A stretch of DNA of 64,000 bases from an uncultured Clostridia bacterium (GTDB taxonomy: Bacteria > Bacillota > Clostridia > Oscillospirales > Acutalibacteraceae): NCBI GenBank assembly GCA_947166625.1, contig CAMVEX010000007.1, forward strand, positions 60,794-124,793, in the 5' to 3' direction. Every line of letters begins with the position of its first letter. Position 1 is the stretch's first letter. The position numbers and the translations under genes are program-made. Below are positions 26,511 through 35,280 of this stretch, in pieces. The notes beneath the pieces were generated by a model. It was given only the letters and a program-made list of their open reading frames with translations, searched no databases and was not told the DNA's origin.

Positions 26511-26541
26511 CACCGTCAGGTATAACGCCTGACGGTGTTTT
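26511..26541 (+). terminator. Terminator of pckA
   Basis: 10-bp stem CACCGTCAGG/CCTGACGGTG with a 7-base loop, followed by TTTT. Confidence 0.85.
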
Positions 26542-26554
26542 GCGATTATAGACT

Positions 26555-26968
26555 TTATCTGCCTTTTATGATTACTCCCGCTGCAGTGGCAAGGCCCGCA
26601 AGGGCGATAACGCCTCCGAAGGTGAGCTGAAGGGCCGCTCCGCCCTTTGACGCGCCCGTTACATTGGTGGGGTCCGAAGGATCGCAGAATACGGTGATCT
26701 CGTCCCCTTCTTTGTAGTTGGTTTTGGTGTTTTGAAGAGATTCGGTGTATTCTTTACCGTCCACGGTGTATGTGACATAAATGGTAATATCTTCCACATC
26801 ACTTCCGTCGGAGTCGGTGGTCCATTCTCTTGCTATTTTAGTAACGACCGCCGGGACCTGATCAAATGTTTTCATCTGTCTTAAGGTAATGCATCCGAAA
26901 ACGATAAATACGGCGCCTCCGGCGAGCAAAATGACAGCAGCGATAAGTTTTTTCATTCTGTTATTCAT
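26555..26968 (-). CDS. DUF3592-like membrane protein
   Basis: 137 aa. An N-terminal helix (about 9-27) and a C-terminal hydrophobic segment (about 112-134) flank an exported beta domain. The V-T-K-I-x-R-x-W, V-x-Y-T-V-D-G-K-E-Y, Y-K-E-G-D-E-I-T-V-F-C-D-P-S-D-P motif set is typical of DUF3592. The ATG at 26968 follows GGAAAGGA; the open frame extends further upstream but without a ribosome site. Function unknown. Confidence 0.8.
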   Translation of the reverse strand: MNNRMKKLIAAVILLAGGAVFIVFGCITLRQMKTFDQVPAVVTKIAREWTTDSDGSDVEDITIYVTYTVDGKEYTESLQNTKTNYKEGDEITVFCDPSDPTNVTGASKGGAALQLTFGGVIALAGLATAAGVIIKGR

Positions 26969-27112
26969 AGTACCAATCCTTTCCTGCTTTTTTCCAAAAG
27001 CGGATATATTTAACCACAAATCGGCTGAAAATGCAACCTCATATTGAAAAGATACGGAGAAATTGATATAATTTGTTTGCGAATTATTTCAGCCGGAGCA
27101 GGCGGTGATAAA

Positions 27113-28051
27113 ATGAATTACGATGATATATATGAAGCGGTCAAAAAAATACCGAGGGGAAAGGTAGCAACCTACGGCCAGATAGCCTCGCTCGCGGGGA
27201 ATCCCAAAGGGGCGCGGGCGGTCGGAAACGCCCTGCACCGCAATCCGTCGCCGGATACCGTCCCCTGTTACAGGGTGGTGAATTCCGCCGGGAAGCTCTC
27301 GGGCAGATTCGCATTCGGCGGCCCCGAAATTCAGGCGGAGCTGCTTGAAAATGACGGCATAGAGGTCATTGACCATACCGTTGATCTCAAAAAATATCTC
27401 GCAGATTTTGAAGGAGAGAACGAAAAAATGAAAAGAAGCCTTATAGTCGCGGGAGCGGACATAGGAGATTACGGCAGGATCAAAAGCCGTATTGAGCCGG
27501 ATGATTTTATCATCTGCTGCGACAGCGGTCTGAAGCACTGCGCGCCGCTCGGCATAGAACCCGATCTTATTATCGGGGATTTCGATTCCTGGGAAAATCC
27601 GGGATCCGATACCGAGACCATCGTTTTGCCGGTGATAAAGGATGACACAGATTCGGCTTTTGCCGTAAAAGAAGCGCTGAAAAGGGGCTTTGAAGATTTT
27701 TTGCTCATCGGAGTTTTCGGCGGAAGGCTCGATCACACGCTCGGCAATATCGGCCTGCTTCTCGCCATTGACTCCGCAGGCAAAAAAGCGACGGCTCTCG
27801 ATGATTTTTCCGAGGTAACGATAGCGGGCAGCGAGCCCTCATACATAACCGATGATTTCGGATTTTTCTCGCTGCTCAGCGTTGACGGCGTTGCCGGAGA
27901 AATAACCATAACAGGGGCAAAATATCCGCTTGAAAACGCCTCGATCGGCGCGGATTTCCCTCTCGGGGTCAGCAACGAGGTGCTTCCCGGTGAAACCGCC
28001 TGCGTGACGGTGGGGAAAGGCAGACTGGCGCTTTTCAGGATTTTTAAGTAA
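27113..28051 (+). CDS. Fusion: MGMT/ATL-like DNA-binding domain + thiamine pyrophosphokinase
   Basis: 312 aa. Residues 1-100 match the DNA-binding domain of O6-alkylguanine-DNA alkyltransferases (I-P-R-G-K-V-A-T-Y-G-Q-I-A, A-R-A-V-G-N-A-L, V-P-C-Y-R-V-V-N), with a Cys at position 52 where the active-site Cys belongs (PCHR in the family, PCYR here). Residues 106-312 are thiamine pyrophosphokinase (D-L-I-I-G-D-F-D-S, D-D-T-D-S-A, G-G-R-L-D-H-T-L-G-N), which makes TPP from thiamine and ATP. The ATG at 27428 that opens the second domain has its own AAGGAGAG upstream, so two products are possible. Start ATG at 27113. Confidence 0.85.
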   Translation: MNYDDIYEAVKKIPRGKVATYGQIASLAGNPKGARAVGNALHRNPSPDTVPCYRVVNSAGKLSGRFAFGGPEIQAELLENDGIEVIDHTVDLKKYLADFEGENEKMKRSLIVAGADIGDYGRIKSRIEPDDFIICCDSGLKHCAPLGIEPDLIIGDFDSWENPGSDTETIVLPVIKDDTDSAFAVKEALKRGFEDFLLIGVFGGRLDHTLGNIGLLLAIDSAGKKATALDDFSEVTIAGSEPSYITDDFGFFSLLSVDGVAGEITITGAKYPLENASIGADFPLGVSNEVLPGETACVTVGKGRLALFRIFK

Positions 28052-28067
28052 AAAGAGGATATGGAGT

Positions 28068-28715
28068 TTATTTTACTTCCTTATTCCTTATTTCGTTTAT
28101 GATCCCGCGCATTTCATCGTCGATGATCTCGTCCTTATAAAAGAATTCATCATCACGCCCGCCGATTTCTCTCAGCACTCTGCACGGGTTTCCGACGGCA
28201 ACCACATTCGCGGGAATATCCTTTGTGACGATGCTTCCGGCGCCTATCACGCTGTTGTCGCCTATTGTCACTCCGGGCACGATCACCGCGCCGGCGCCTA
28301 TCCATACATTGTTGCCGATGCGGACATCTTTATTATACTGATACGCCCTTGTCCTGAGCTCCGGATTTATCGGATGATTCGCCGTGGCGACTGTAACATG
28401 AGGGCCGAACATCACACGGTCGCCGATAAAAATGTTGCCGTCATCCACAAGAGTCAAGCCGAAATTGGCATAGACATAATCACCGAAGCTGACATGATGC
28501 CCTCCCCAGTTTGCGTAAAAAGGCTGCTCAATGTAGCAATGCTCGCCGCAGCTCGCAAAAACCTCTTTCATATATTTCTCCTTGCCCTCATAATCATCCT
28601 GGGCAAGTTTATTGAATTCACGCAGCTTTATCTGAAAAGGAAGCTGACGGCTCATAATTTCATCGGCGCCCGAGTCATAGACCATTCCGGCGATCATTCT
28701 GTCATAATGATTCAT
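28068..28715 (-). CDS. Maltose/galactoside O-acetyltransferase family (LacA/Maa)
   Basis: 215 aa. Left-handed beta-helix hexapeptide repeats (I-G-N-N-V-W-I-G-A-G-A-V-I-V-P-G-V-T-I-G) with the catalytic His in A-T-A-N-H-P-I. The N-terminal Y-D-R-M-I-A-G-M-V-Y segment is the family's Mac domain. Uses acetyl-CoA to acetylate a sugar hydroxyl; the exact sugar is not predictable. The extra C-terminal helix (about 195-215) is slightly longer than usual. It has its own promoter at 28739-28767. Confidence 0.88.
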   Translation of the reverse strand: MNHYDRMIAGMVYDSGADEIMSRQLPFQIKLREFNKLAQDDYEGKEKYMKEVFASCGEHCYIEQPFYANWGGHHVSFGDYVYANFGLTLVDDGNIFIGDRVMFGPHVTVATANHPINPELRTRAYQYNKDVRIGNNVWIGAGAVIVPGVTIGDNSVIGAGSIVTKDIPANVVAVGNPCRVLREIGGRDDEFFYKDEIIDDEMRGIINEIRNKEVK

Positions 28716-28738
28716 ATCAAACCCTTCTTTCTGCCGAG

Positions 28739-28818
28739 ATTATAGCATACGCAATAATGCAATACAATACTACAAATTGTGAAATTCTGTTGAATTAAAC
28801 ACAAAATGTATTGTATTG
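28739..28818. promoter_or_regulatory. Divergent control region: acetyltransferase promoter with an 11-bp inverted repeat
   Basis: On the minus strand TTGTAT, 17 bases, TATAAT (28739-28767). An 11-bp inverted repeat CAATACAATAC (28760-28770) / GTATTGTATTG (28808-28818) overlaps this -35 and continues toward the plus-strand gene. It could be a two-site operator serving both genes. Confidence 0.5.
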
Positions 28819-28921
28819 TTATATTTTTATTAACAGTTTATTCAAATTTTAATATTATTATTTATACTGATTGTTTTTGTATATTTCTGACTATAAATAT
28901 GTTATTTGACCGGAGATAAAA

Positions 28922-30679
28922 ATGGAAGCATTTTACAGCGTAAAGAATTTCAACACCATTAGAGAGCTCATAGATATCAGCGCGGAAGAATTTGCAGACC
29001 GCCCTGCATTTGAAATAAAAAAGAATAATGAGCATTATAATATAACCTATACCGAATACCGCCGCGACCTCAATTCATTCTGCTCCGAGATAATCAATCT
29101 CGGCCTTGACGGCGGAAGCGTCGGGGTCTGCTCCGATAACCGCTATGAATACGCCGCGACCTATATCGGGACGATCCTCGCGGGCGGCGTTATCGTGCCC
29201 ACCGATAAGGAGCTTCACGAGGATGATATAGTCGGTATTTTTGAAACCTCAAATATCAAATTTTTCTTTTGCGACGCGAAGTTTTTATCAAAATTCAATA
29301 CAGACCGCATTCCCGGCGTCAAAATAATCTGTTTTGATTCCGATGCCGCCGATTCCGAAAGGATAACGGCTTGGGATGATTTCATCGCCGAAGGAAGACA
29401 GCTCAATAAAAGCGGAAACAGGCTTTATAATACCGTAAAGCATGATCCCGAAAAGCTTTGCACCCTTCTCTTTACATCCGGCACAATGGGAGTGCAGAAG
29501 GGCGTTATGCTCTGCCAGCGCAACTTTGTTTTTGAGGTAAAAGCGGCAATGGGAGTGATCAAGATCTTCCCCGAGGATTGCGGAATTTCGCTCCTGCCGA
29601 TCCATCACACCTTCGAGAGCTCGATCATCCTTTTCTTTGCTCCCTACTGCGGAGCAAAGGTCACATTCTGCGACGGATTCAAATATGTCCTGAGCAATAT
29701 GAAAGAATTCAATCCGTCGATATTTGTCGCCGTTCCGATGGTGCTTGAGATCGTTCATAAGCGGATCCTCAAGCAGATAAAAGCAAAGAAAAACGGCGAG
29801 AGAATGTTCAAAATCGGCACTGCGCTCTGCAAAGCCGCCTCAAAGGTGCATATTGACCTCAAAAGAGTATTTTTCAAAGAGATACAAGACGCTTTCGGCG
29901 GCCGTATGAGGATGATAATCTGCGGCGGAGCGCCGATAGATCCCCAGATAATCAAGGATTTTGACGCATTCGGAATTCAGGTGATTTACGGCTACGGCCT
30001 TACCGAATGCGCGCCGCTCGCCATAATAAACCACGACAGATGCAGGACCACCGACTCCATCGGCGAGCCTCTGCCGGGAGTTGACGTAAAAATCATAAAT
30101 CCCGACGAAAACGGAACGGGCGAGCTGTGCGTTCGCGGCGGAATGGTGATGCTCGGATATTATAAAGATGAAGAGGCAACGCGCGCCGTTATAGACAGCG
30201 AAGGCTTCCTTCACACAGGCGATGTGGGCTATTGCGACGGCAAAGGCAGATATCACATCACCGGCAGGATAAAGAGCGTGATCGTCACCTCAAACGGCAA
30301 AAACATCTTCCCCGAGGAGCTTGAATATCTGCTCGATAAAGATAATTTTATCAGCGCAAGCATGGTAGAGGGTCTCGGAGAGCAGGATGACCTGACGGTA
30401 ACGGCTCAGATATTCCCCGATTTTGCCGAAATAAAAGAATTTCTCGACAAAGAGCCGAATGACGAAGAGGTCAAGGCGCTGATAAAGACGGCTGTTGACG
30501 CCGTAAACGCAAGAGTTCCCGACTATAAAAAAATCAGAAAATATACCATACGTAAAACTGATTTTGAAAGGACTACCGCTCAGAAGATAAAGCGCTCCGA
30601 AAACTCACTTAACAAATCTTCGGCCAAACCGGATAAAGCCAAAAAGCCTCAGCCCAAAAAAGGCAAAAAAGCAAAATAA
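28922..30679 (+). CDS. AMP-dependent acyl-CoA synthetase/ligase
   Basis: 585 aa. Adenylate-forming enzyme: L-L-F-T-S-G-T-M-G-V-Q-K-G-V (P-loop; TT-G-x-P in most), H-T-F-E-S, Y-G-Y-G-L-T-E-C-A-P-L, L-H-T-G-D-V-G and G-R-I-K. It should activate a carboxylic acid, probably a long-chain fatty acid, with ATP and load it on CoA or a carrier. The C-terminal 30 residues form a Lys/Pro tail (KPDKAKKPQPKKGKKAK) that may bind nucleic acid or membrane. GGAG precedes the ATG. Confidence 0.88.
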   Translation: MEAFYSVKNFNTIRELIDISAEEFADRPAFEIKKNNEHYNITYTEYRRDLNSFCSEIINLGLDGGSVGVCSDNRYEYAATYIGTILAGGVIVPTDKELHEDDIVGIFETSNIKFFFCDAKFLSKFNTDRIPGVKIICFDSDAADSERITAWDDFIAEGRQLNKSGNRLYNTVKHDPEKLCTLLFTSGTMGVQKGVMLCQRNFVFEVKAAMGVIKIFPEDCGISLLPIHHTFESSIILFFAPYCGAKVTFCDGFKYVLSNMKEFNPSIFVAVPMVLEIVHKRILKQIKAKKNGERMFKIGTALCKAASKVHIDLKRVFFKEIQDAFGGRMRMIICGGAPIDPQIIKDFDAFGIQVIYGYGLTECAPLAIINHDRCRTTDSIGEPLPGVDVKIINPDENGTGELCVRGGMVMLGYYKDEEATRAVIDSEGFLHTGDVGYCDGKGRYHITGRIKSVIVTSNGKNIFPEELEYLLDKDNFISASMVEGLGEQDDLTVTAQIFPDFAEIKEFLDKEPNDEEVKALIKTAVDAVNARVPDYKKIRKYTIRKTDFERTTAQKIKRSENSLNKSSAKPDKAKKPQPKKGKKAK

Positions 30680-30687
30680 CAAATCTG

Positions 30688-30712
30688 CCCGCAGACTGAA
30701 CGTCTGCGGGCT
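30688..30712. terminator. Terminator between convergent genes
   Basis: 9-bp stem CCCGCAGAC/GTCTGCGGG with a 5-base loop, then CTTTCGGTTT; it lies between the ligase and the P-type ATPase. Confidence 0.7.
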
Positions 30713-30722
30713 TTCGGTTTAT

Positions 30723-32618
30723 TCATCGCCTGTAAAACATACATCTGACGGCATTCAGCACCGCTATCACCATCACTCCGACATCTGCGAAAACCGCCGA
30801 CCACATCCCCGCGATCCCGAGCGCTCCGAGAACCAGGCAAAGGAGCTTTACGCCTATGGCAAAATAAATATTTTCTTTGACTGTTTTCAGGCATTTTTTT
30901 GATATACCGACCGCGATCGGAATTTTAAGAGGATCGTCATCCATCAGTACTATATCCGCCGCCTCAACAGCGGCGTCCGAGCCGAGCGCTCCCATCGCGA
31001 TCCCTATATCCGCGCGAGCAAGGACCGGAGCATCATTTATCCCGTCGCCGGCAAAGGCGATGACCCCTCGGGAGCCGTTTTTTTCGTCGGCAAGCTTTTC
31101 CATTTCGGCTACCTTATCCTGCGGAAGAAGCCCGCTTTTATATTCGTCAATACCGAGCTCTTTTGCTACGGCAGAGGCGACCTGCTCGGTGTCGCCGGTG
31201 AGCATTACCGTTTTTGCCGGCAGCTTTTTGATTTTTGATATGGCTTCGGCGGAATTCTCTTTGACGGTATCGGAGATAACGATATGCCCCGCGTATTTCC
31301 CGTCTATCGCAACATGAAGCACGGTCCCCGTCAGAGAACATTCGTGATAATCCGCGCCGACTTTTTCCATAAGCTTTGAATTGCCGACGGCAACGGTTTT
31401 TCCGTTAACTTTTGCGGTCACCCCGAGCCCGGCGAAATTCTCGGATTCATCTATGATACATTCGTCATTTTCGGACGGATAAGCTCTTTTTACCGAATCG
31501 GATATGGGGTGATCCGAATACCTCTCCGCGTGAGCCGCAAGATGAAGCAGAGTTTTTTCATCTATCCCCTCGGGATGCACCGCGCTCACATCAAAGCTGC
31601 CCTTAGTCAGAGTTCCGGTTTTATCAAATACAACGGTCTTTGACTTTGAGAGAATTTCAAGATAATTTGAGCCCTTGATAAGGATTCCTTGCTTGCCCGC
31701 GGAGCCTATGCCCGCGAAGAAAGAGAGCGGGATCGAAATCACCAGAGCGCACGGGCAGGATATGACGAGAAACGTGAGCGCCCTGTAGATCCATTTGCTC
31801 CATTCGGCGCTGCCGCCCGATATGATAGAAACGACCGGCGGGATCACAGCCAGAGCTATCGCCGCCGCAACCACGGCAGGGGTATATATTCTTGAAAATT
31901 TCGTAATGAATTTTTCCGATTTTGATTTGCGTGAGCTTGCGTCTTCGATCAGCTCAAGGATTTTTGACGCGGTGGATTCTCCGAATTCACGGCTTGTTTT
32001 TATTTTGATAAGTCCGTTCAGGTTTATACAGCCGCTCATCACCTCATCCCCCACTTTTGCATCGCGCGGAACGGATTCGCCGGTAAGCGCGGAAGTATCT
32101 ATCACGGTGGCGCCGCTGATTATCACTCCGTCAATGGGGATTCTCTCACCCGGCTTTACGGCTATAATGCTTCCGGGCTCAACCTCTTCGGGATCGACCT
32201 TTGTAAGCTGACCGTCTTCGCCCTCAACATTTGCGTAATCCGGGCAGATATCCATAAGATCGGTTATGCTCTTTCTGCTTTTGCCGACGGCAAAATGCTC
32301 AAACCACTCCCCCGTTTTGTAAAAGAGCATTACGGCGACAGCCTCGGTATATTCTCCGCTTCCGGAAAAGAGCGCAAGGCAGAATGCGCCGACTGTCGCT
32401 ATGGTCATAAGCAGATTTTCATCAAAAGGCTGACCGTTTTTGATGCCTTTGAATGCTTTTAACACCACATCGCCGCCGATAAAAATATAGACGGCGAAAT
32501 ATAGGGCAAACAAAATATATCCGTTTATATCAAAAAACTTCTGTATCAGGATCAACGCCGCTGTCAATGCCGCGGCGGCAATTATTTTAATCAAATTTTT
32601 CTTTTGCTTCGGAGTCAT
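30723..32618 (-). CDS. Heavy-metal P1B-type ATPase (Zn/Cd/Pb class)
   Basis: 631 aa. Motifs: S-C-P-C-A-L in helix 6, D-K-T-G-T-L-T phosphorylation site, H-P-I-S in the nucleotide domain and G-D-G-I-N-D-A-P hinge. S-C-P-C-A-L plus the surrounding sequence fits the Zn2+/Cd2+/Pb2+ exporters; Cu is less likely because the ArsR gene next door looks like a CadC/SmtB type. No metal-binding domain precedes the first helix; a stand-alone HMA protein is encoded directly upstream. Part of a divergent metal-resistance unit. Confidence 0.93.
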   Translation of the reverse strand: MTPKQKKNLIKIIAAAALTAALILIQKFFDINGYILFALYFAVYIFIGGDVVLKAFKGIKNGQPFDENLLMTIATVGAFCLALFSGSGEYTEAVAVMLFYKTGEWFEHFAVGKSRKSITDLMDICPDYANVEGEDGQLTKVDPEEVEPGSIIAVKPGERIPIDGVIISGATVIDTSALTGESVPRDAKVGDEVMSGCINLNGLIKIKTSREFGESTASKILELIEDASSRKSKSEKFITKFSRIYTPAVVAAAIALAVIPPVVSIISGGSAEWSKWIYRALTFLVISCPCALVISIPLSFFAGIGSAGKQGILIKGSNYLEILSKSKTVVFDKTGTLTKGSFDVSAVHPEGIDEKTLLHLAAHAERYSDHPISDSVKRAYPSENDECIIDESENFAGLGVTAKVNGKTVAVGNSKLMEKVGADYHECSLTGTVLHVAIDGKYAGHIVISDTVKENSAEAISKIKKLPAKTVMLTGDTEQVASAVAKELGIDEYKSGLLPQDKVAEMEKLADEKNGSRGVIAFAGDGINDAPVLARADIGIAMGALGSDAAVEAADIVLMDDDPLKIPIAVGISKKCLKTVKENIYFAIGVKLLCLVLGALGIAGMWSAVFADVGVMVIAVLNAVRCMFYRR

Positions 32619-32632
32619 AATATCACATCCGC

Positions 32633-32851
32633 TCAGAAATAAATCTCACAATCGCTTTCTATCTTTTTGCAGCGCTTAAGTATATCTGCCATGACCGCCT
32701 GAGGATCGGCTGAATCCTTGAAATCGACCTTTATCTTTTGGGTCATAAAATTAACTGTCGCTTCATTGACGCCGTCCGCCTTATTTGCCGCTTCTTCCAT
32801 TTTTGCCGCACAGTTTGCGCAATCAACATCTATTTTATAGGATTTTTTCAT
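32633..32851 (-). CDS. Stand-alone heavy-metal-associated (HMA) protein
   Basis: 72 aa, one HMA domain with V-D-C-A-N-C-A-A-K-M (CxxC). Ends ESDCEIYF with another Cys. It probably delivers metal to the P-type ATPase encoded next, replacing that pump's missing N-terminal domain. The ATG at 32851 follows GGAGG; the upstream promoter and operator leave no room for a longer start. The 14-base gap to the ATPase implies one transcript. Confidence 0.9.
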   Translation of the reverse strand: MKKSYKIDVDCANCAAKMEEAANKADGVNEATVNFMTQKIKVDFKDSADPQAVMADILKRCKKIESDCEIYF

Positions 32852-32866
32852 ATCTGAACCTCCATT

Positions 32867-32890
32867 TTGATTAAATGATTGTTTAATCGT
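32867..32890. promoter_or_regulatory. ArsR/SmtB-type operator
   Basis: Inverted repeat GATTAAA-TGATTG-TTTAATC directly downstream of the minus-strand -10, about at +1 of the HMA/ATPase transcript. Metal-free repressor here would block RNA polymerase. Confidence 0.7.
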
Positions 32891-32897
32891 TGAATTT

Positions 32898-32926
32898 ATT
32901 ATATTCCCTCTTTCGGCATTTGTCAA
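32898..32926 (-). promoter_or_regulatory. Promoter of the HMA-ATPase operon
   Basis: Perfect consensus on the minus strand: TTGACA, 17 bases, TATAAT. Confidence 0.85.
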
Positions 32927-32943
32927 GACAATTATCAAGATAC

Positions 32944-32972
32944 TTGAAATTTTTACGCCGAAGTTTTATAAT
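32944..32972 (+). promoter_or_regulatory. Promoter of the ArsR-type regulator
   Basis: TTGAAA, 17 bases, TATAAT, diverging from the ATPase promoter. Its -10 abuts an in-frame ATG at 32973, which therefore cannot be the start codon. Confidence 0.75.
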
Positions 32973-33002
32973 ATGGTAAACGATCAAACGGAGATGTCAG
33001 CG

Positions 33003-33368
33003 ATGGCGGATAAAAAAAATAATTTGCCCCACAACCACGGCAAGATAAATTTTATAATTGAAGAAGCCCTGCCGGATGATACCGCGATAATCGGCGTTTC
33101 AAACGCCATGAAGCAGCTCGGCGACCCCACGCGTCTGCGTATTTTCTGGTATCTCTGCCACACGGAGGAATGCGTACTCGATATTGCGGCGGCGGTAAAT
33201 ATGACGAGCCCCGCCGTATCTCATCATCTGCGTCTGCTCAAATCTGCCGGGCTGATAATATCGCGCAGAGACGGCAAAGAAATGCTTTATAGGGCCGCCG
33301 ACACTCCTCTGGCGCAGGCTCTGCACAGAATAATAGAAAATATCGCGGAGATCACCTGCCCCGATTAA
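33003..33368 (+). CDS. ArsR/SmtB-family metal-sensing repressor
   Basis: 121 aa. Winged helix with L-G-D-P-T-R-L-R-I and a recognition helix S-P-A-V-S-H-H-L-R-L-L. The sequence E-E-C-V-L-D-I-A resembles the alpha-3 E-L-C-V-x-D-L metal site of CadC/SmtB; the N-terminal P-H-N-H and the C-terminal T-C-P-D add possible ligands. Start at 33003 because ACGGAG lies 9 bases upstream and the promoter -10 ends at 32972. It very likely represses the divergent HMA/ATPase operon. Confidence 0.9.
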   Translation: MADKKNNLPHNHGKINFIIEEALPDDTAIIGVSNAMKQLGDPTRLRIFWYLCHTEECVLDIAAAVNMTSPAVSHHLRLLKSAGLIISRRDGKEMLYRAADTPLAQALHRIIENIAEITCPD

Positions 33369-33392
33369 ATAGAAAAAAATAATAAAACGATA

Positions 33393-33426
33393 AAACTCAC
33401 AGGATACGGTACCCTGTGAGTTTTTT
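33393..33426. terminator. Bidirectional terminator after the regulator gene
   Basis: 11-bp stem AAACTCACAGG/CCTGTGAGTTT followed by TTT; the mirror strand also has a T-run. It separates convergent genes. Confidence 0.8.
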
Positions 33427-33446
33427 GCTGAAATATTATGACTTCC

Positions 33447-35087
33447 TCAATTAACCAGATGAACAATGCCCGTTACTGTGAGGGCGATTATACCGCCGAT
33501 GAGCGCAAGGAGCAGAAGGACCGCAAGAATGAGCAATATGAGGATAAGCGAACCTTTTTTGCTTTCTTTTACGGTATCGGTGCGTTCTTTTGTTTCAAAC
33601 ATTTCGGCGGGCGCGGGGTTGCTTTCATCATAAATCGGGTAAAGGGGAAGAACAGCCCGGGCGTCGCAGTAGCCGTCATTCCAAAGCAGAGGCTCAACGA
33701 GCGAACGGACGCTCTCGGCGCCCTTGAGAAATTTGCCGACAGGCATACGGACAGTATTCAAAAAGCTGTCGATCACGCTGAGAAAGGCGCAAGTCAGTTT
33801 ATATTCCCGGGTATCGGGTGAATACGGAGGATCTCCGCAATAGAGATTTTTAACGAGACCGACTATGAAATCAACGACTCTATTATCCGCTATATCGGCT
33901 ATATCCGCCTTTGAGAGCCCGCTCTCTTTTTTACATACCCGCCAAATCTTTTTGAAGGTAAGCTTATTCAGGAATTTACCTATCGGCTTTATGATATGGC
34001 GAAGCTTTTTGACCTTTTCGCCGGGTATTGAAAATGCGGGGGTCATTTCGGCGAGCTTATCAATATCGTAACCTGCCGCCCAAACAACCTTGGATATCAT
34101 ACCGAAGAAGAAATCTTCCATATATTCATCAAAAGGCTTTCCGCCCGTTTCAACTCCGGGGACCTCGGTGAGAGTAACGGTTTCCACTTCGATTTTTGCG
34201 TTTTTGGGGTCAAATGTGACATTCCTGTAATTCGGAGGGCAGCCGATGAGAGCCGAGCAGGAAATATCGTAAAAACGGTTGCCTTTACCGGTGGTCACAT
34301 AACTTATATCGTGAATATGGGTGTGGCCGGTGAGCATGCAGTGAAGACCTGCGTCAGCAAAGATCTCACGGGTCTTTTCGTGATTTCGCTGCATATCGCC
34401 TTTGCCGATGATCGAATAAAAAGGCGAAGGTGAAACCATGGGATGATGGGTCATGGCGATCACATACTGATCGTTTTTCTTCGCGTCCTCAAGCTGCTCG
34501 AGTATCCATTCCATGCATGAATCGGAATATCCCGAGCCGCCCTGCCCGTCTCCTTTATAATTCGTATCGTCATTGAGCGCAAAAAGGCGGTAGCCGGGCG
34601 CAAGCTGAACAACATAGCACATTGATTCTTTGTGATAAGAAATCGCCTCATTCGGGCCGAATTCATAATACATATCCCACAAATCGTGCCTGTCTTTGAC
34701 TGCGGGCACTCCGACGACCTCTTCGCCGCTGAATCCCCTGCCCTTGCCGTCGCCCCTGTAATCGTGGGTGGCGGTGATAACATATACTCTTTTACCCTTG
34801 TTTTTTAATTCTCTGAGCAGAGAAATTATGCCTTCGTGAGAGATAAGTTCGCCGTTTCGGGTGGTATCTCCCGCAACCACGACGATATCGGTGGAATCAT
34901 CCTTGCACAGCATATCAAAGCCTTTTTTAATTACAAGATCGCTGTCTTTGATGACCTGCTGGCTCTTAGCCTCTTCTCTTTCGTATGCGGGGCCTTCAAT
35001 GCCGTTTTCGCGGGCATAATAGTGAACATCCGTCACAAATTGGATCTTTAGCGGGGCATTATCCGCGCCGTAAATTCTGTTTTTCAT
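33447..35087 (-). CDS. Calcineurin-like metallophosphoesterase with C-terminal membrane helix
   Basis: 546 aa. Metal motifs: F-V-T-D-V-H, V-V-A-G-D-T-T-R-N, A-T-H-D-Y, M-T-H-H-P-M and L-T-G-H-T-H-I-H. Residues 300-490 form a helical region without a known match. The C-terminal hydrophobic helix (about 515-540) follows a basic stretch, so the enzyme domain probably faces the cytoplasm; no signal peptide is visible. Substrate unknown. It has its own promoter and AGGAGG. A second metallophosphatase lies divergently at 36077. Confidence 0.88.
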   Translation of the reverse strand: MKNRIYGADNAPLKIQFVTDVHYYARENGIEGPAYEREEAKSQQVIKDSDLVIKKGFDMLCKDDSTDIVVVAGDTTRNGELISHEGIISLLRELKNKGKRVYVITATHDYRGDGKGRGFSGEEVVGVPAVKDRHDLWDMYYEFGPNEAISYHKESMCYVVQLAPGYRLFALNDDTNYKGDGQGGSGYSDSCMEWILEQLEDAKKNDQYVIAMTHHPMVSPSPFYSIIGKGDMQRNHEKTREIFADAGLHCMLTGHTHIHDISYVTTGKGNRFYDISCSALIGCPPNYRNVTFDPKNAKIEVETVTLTEVPGVETGGKPFDEYMEDFFFGMISKVVWAAGYDIDKLAEMTPAFSIPGEKVKKLRHIIKPIGKFLNKLTFKKIWRVCKKESGLSKADIADIADNRVVDFIVGLVKNLYCGDPPYSPDTREYKLTCAFLSVIDSFLNTVRMPVGKFLKGAESVRSLVEPLLWNDGYCDARAVLPLYPIYDESNPAPAEMFETKERTDTVKESKKGSLILILLILAVLLLLALIGGIIALTVTGIVHLVN

Positions 35088-35116
35088 AGCTGCCTCCTGA
35101 AAATCTGAACAAATTT

Positions 35117-35145
35117 ATTATAACTTAGAACAAAAACGATTTCAA
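35117..35145 (-). promoter_or_regulatory. Promoter of the first metallophosphatase gene
   Basis: Minus-strand TTGAAA, 17 bases, TATAAT. Confidence 0.75.
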
Positions 35146-35176
35146 CAGGAATTATTTTGCAGGATATGCGAAATGA

Positions 35177-35202
35177 AAAACCGCCGTGCATCTGCACGGC
35201 GG
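35177..35202 (-). terminator. Terminator of the microgene at 35281
   Basis: 10-bp perfect stem CCGCCGTGCA/TGCACGGCGG; on the minus strand a TTTTTC run follows it. Confidence 0.8.
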
Positions 35203-35280
35203 GAGAGTAATCTGAGATCCAAAGCAAACGCTTCGGTATATTAAATCAACCTTTCGGCTGATGTTTTTTAGGGTCGGAGA

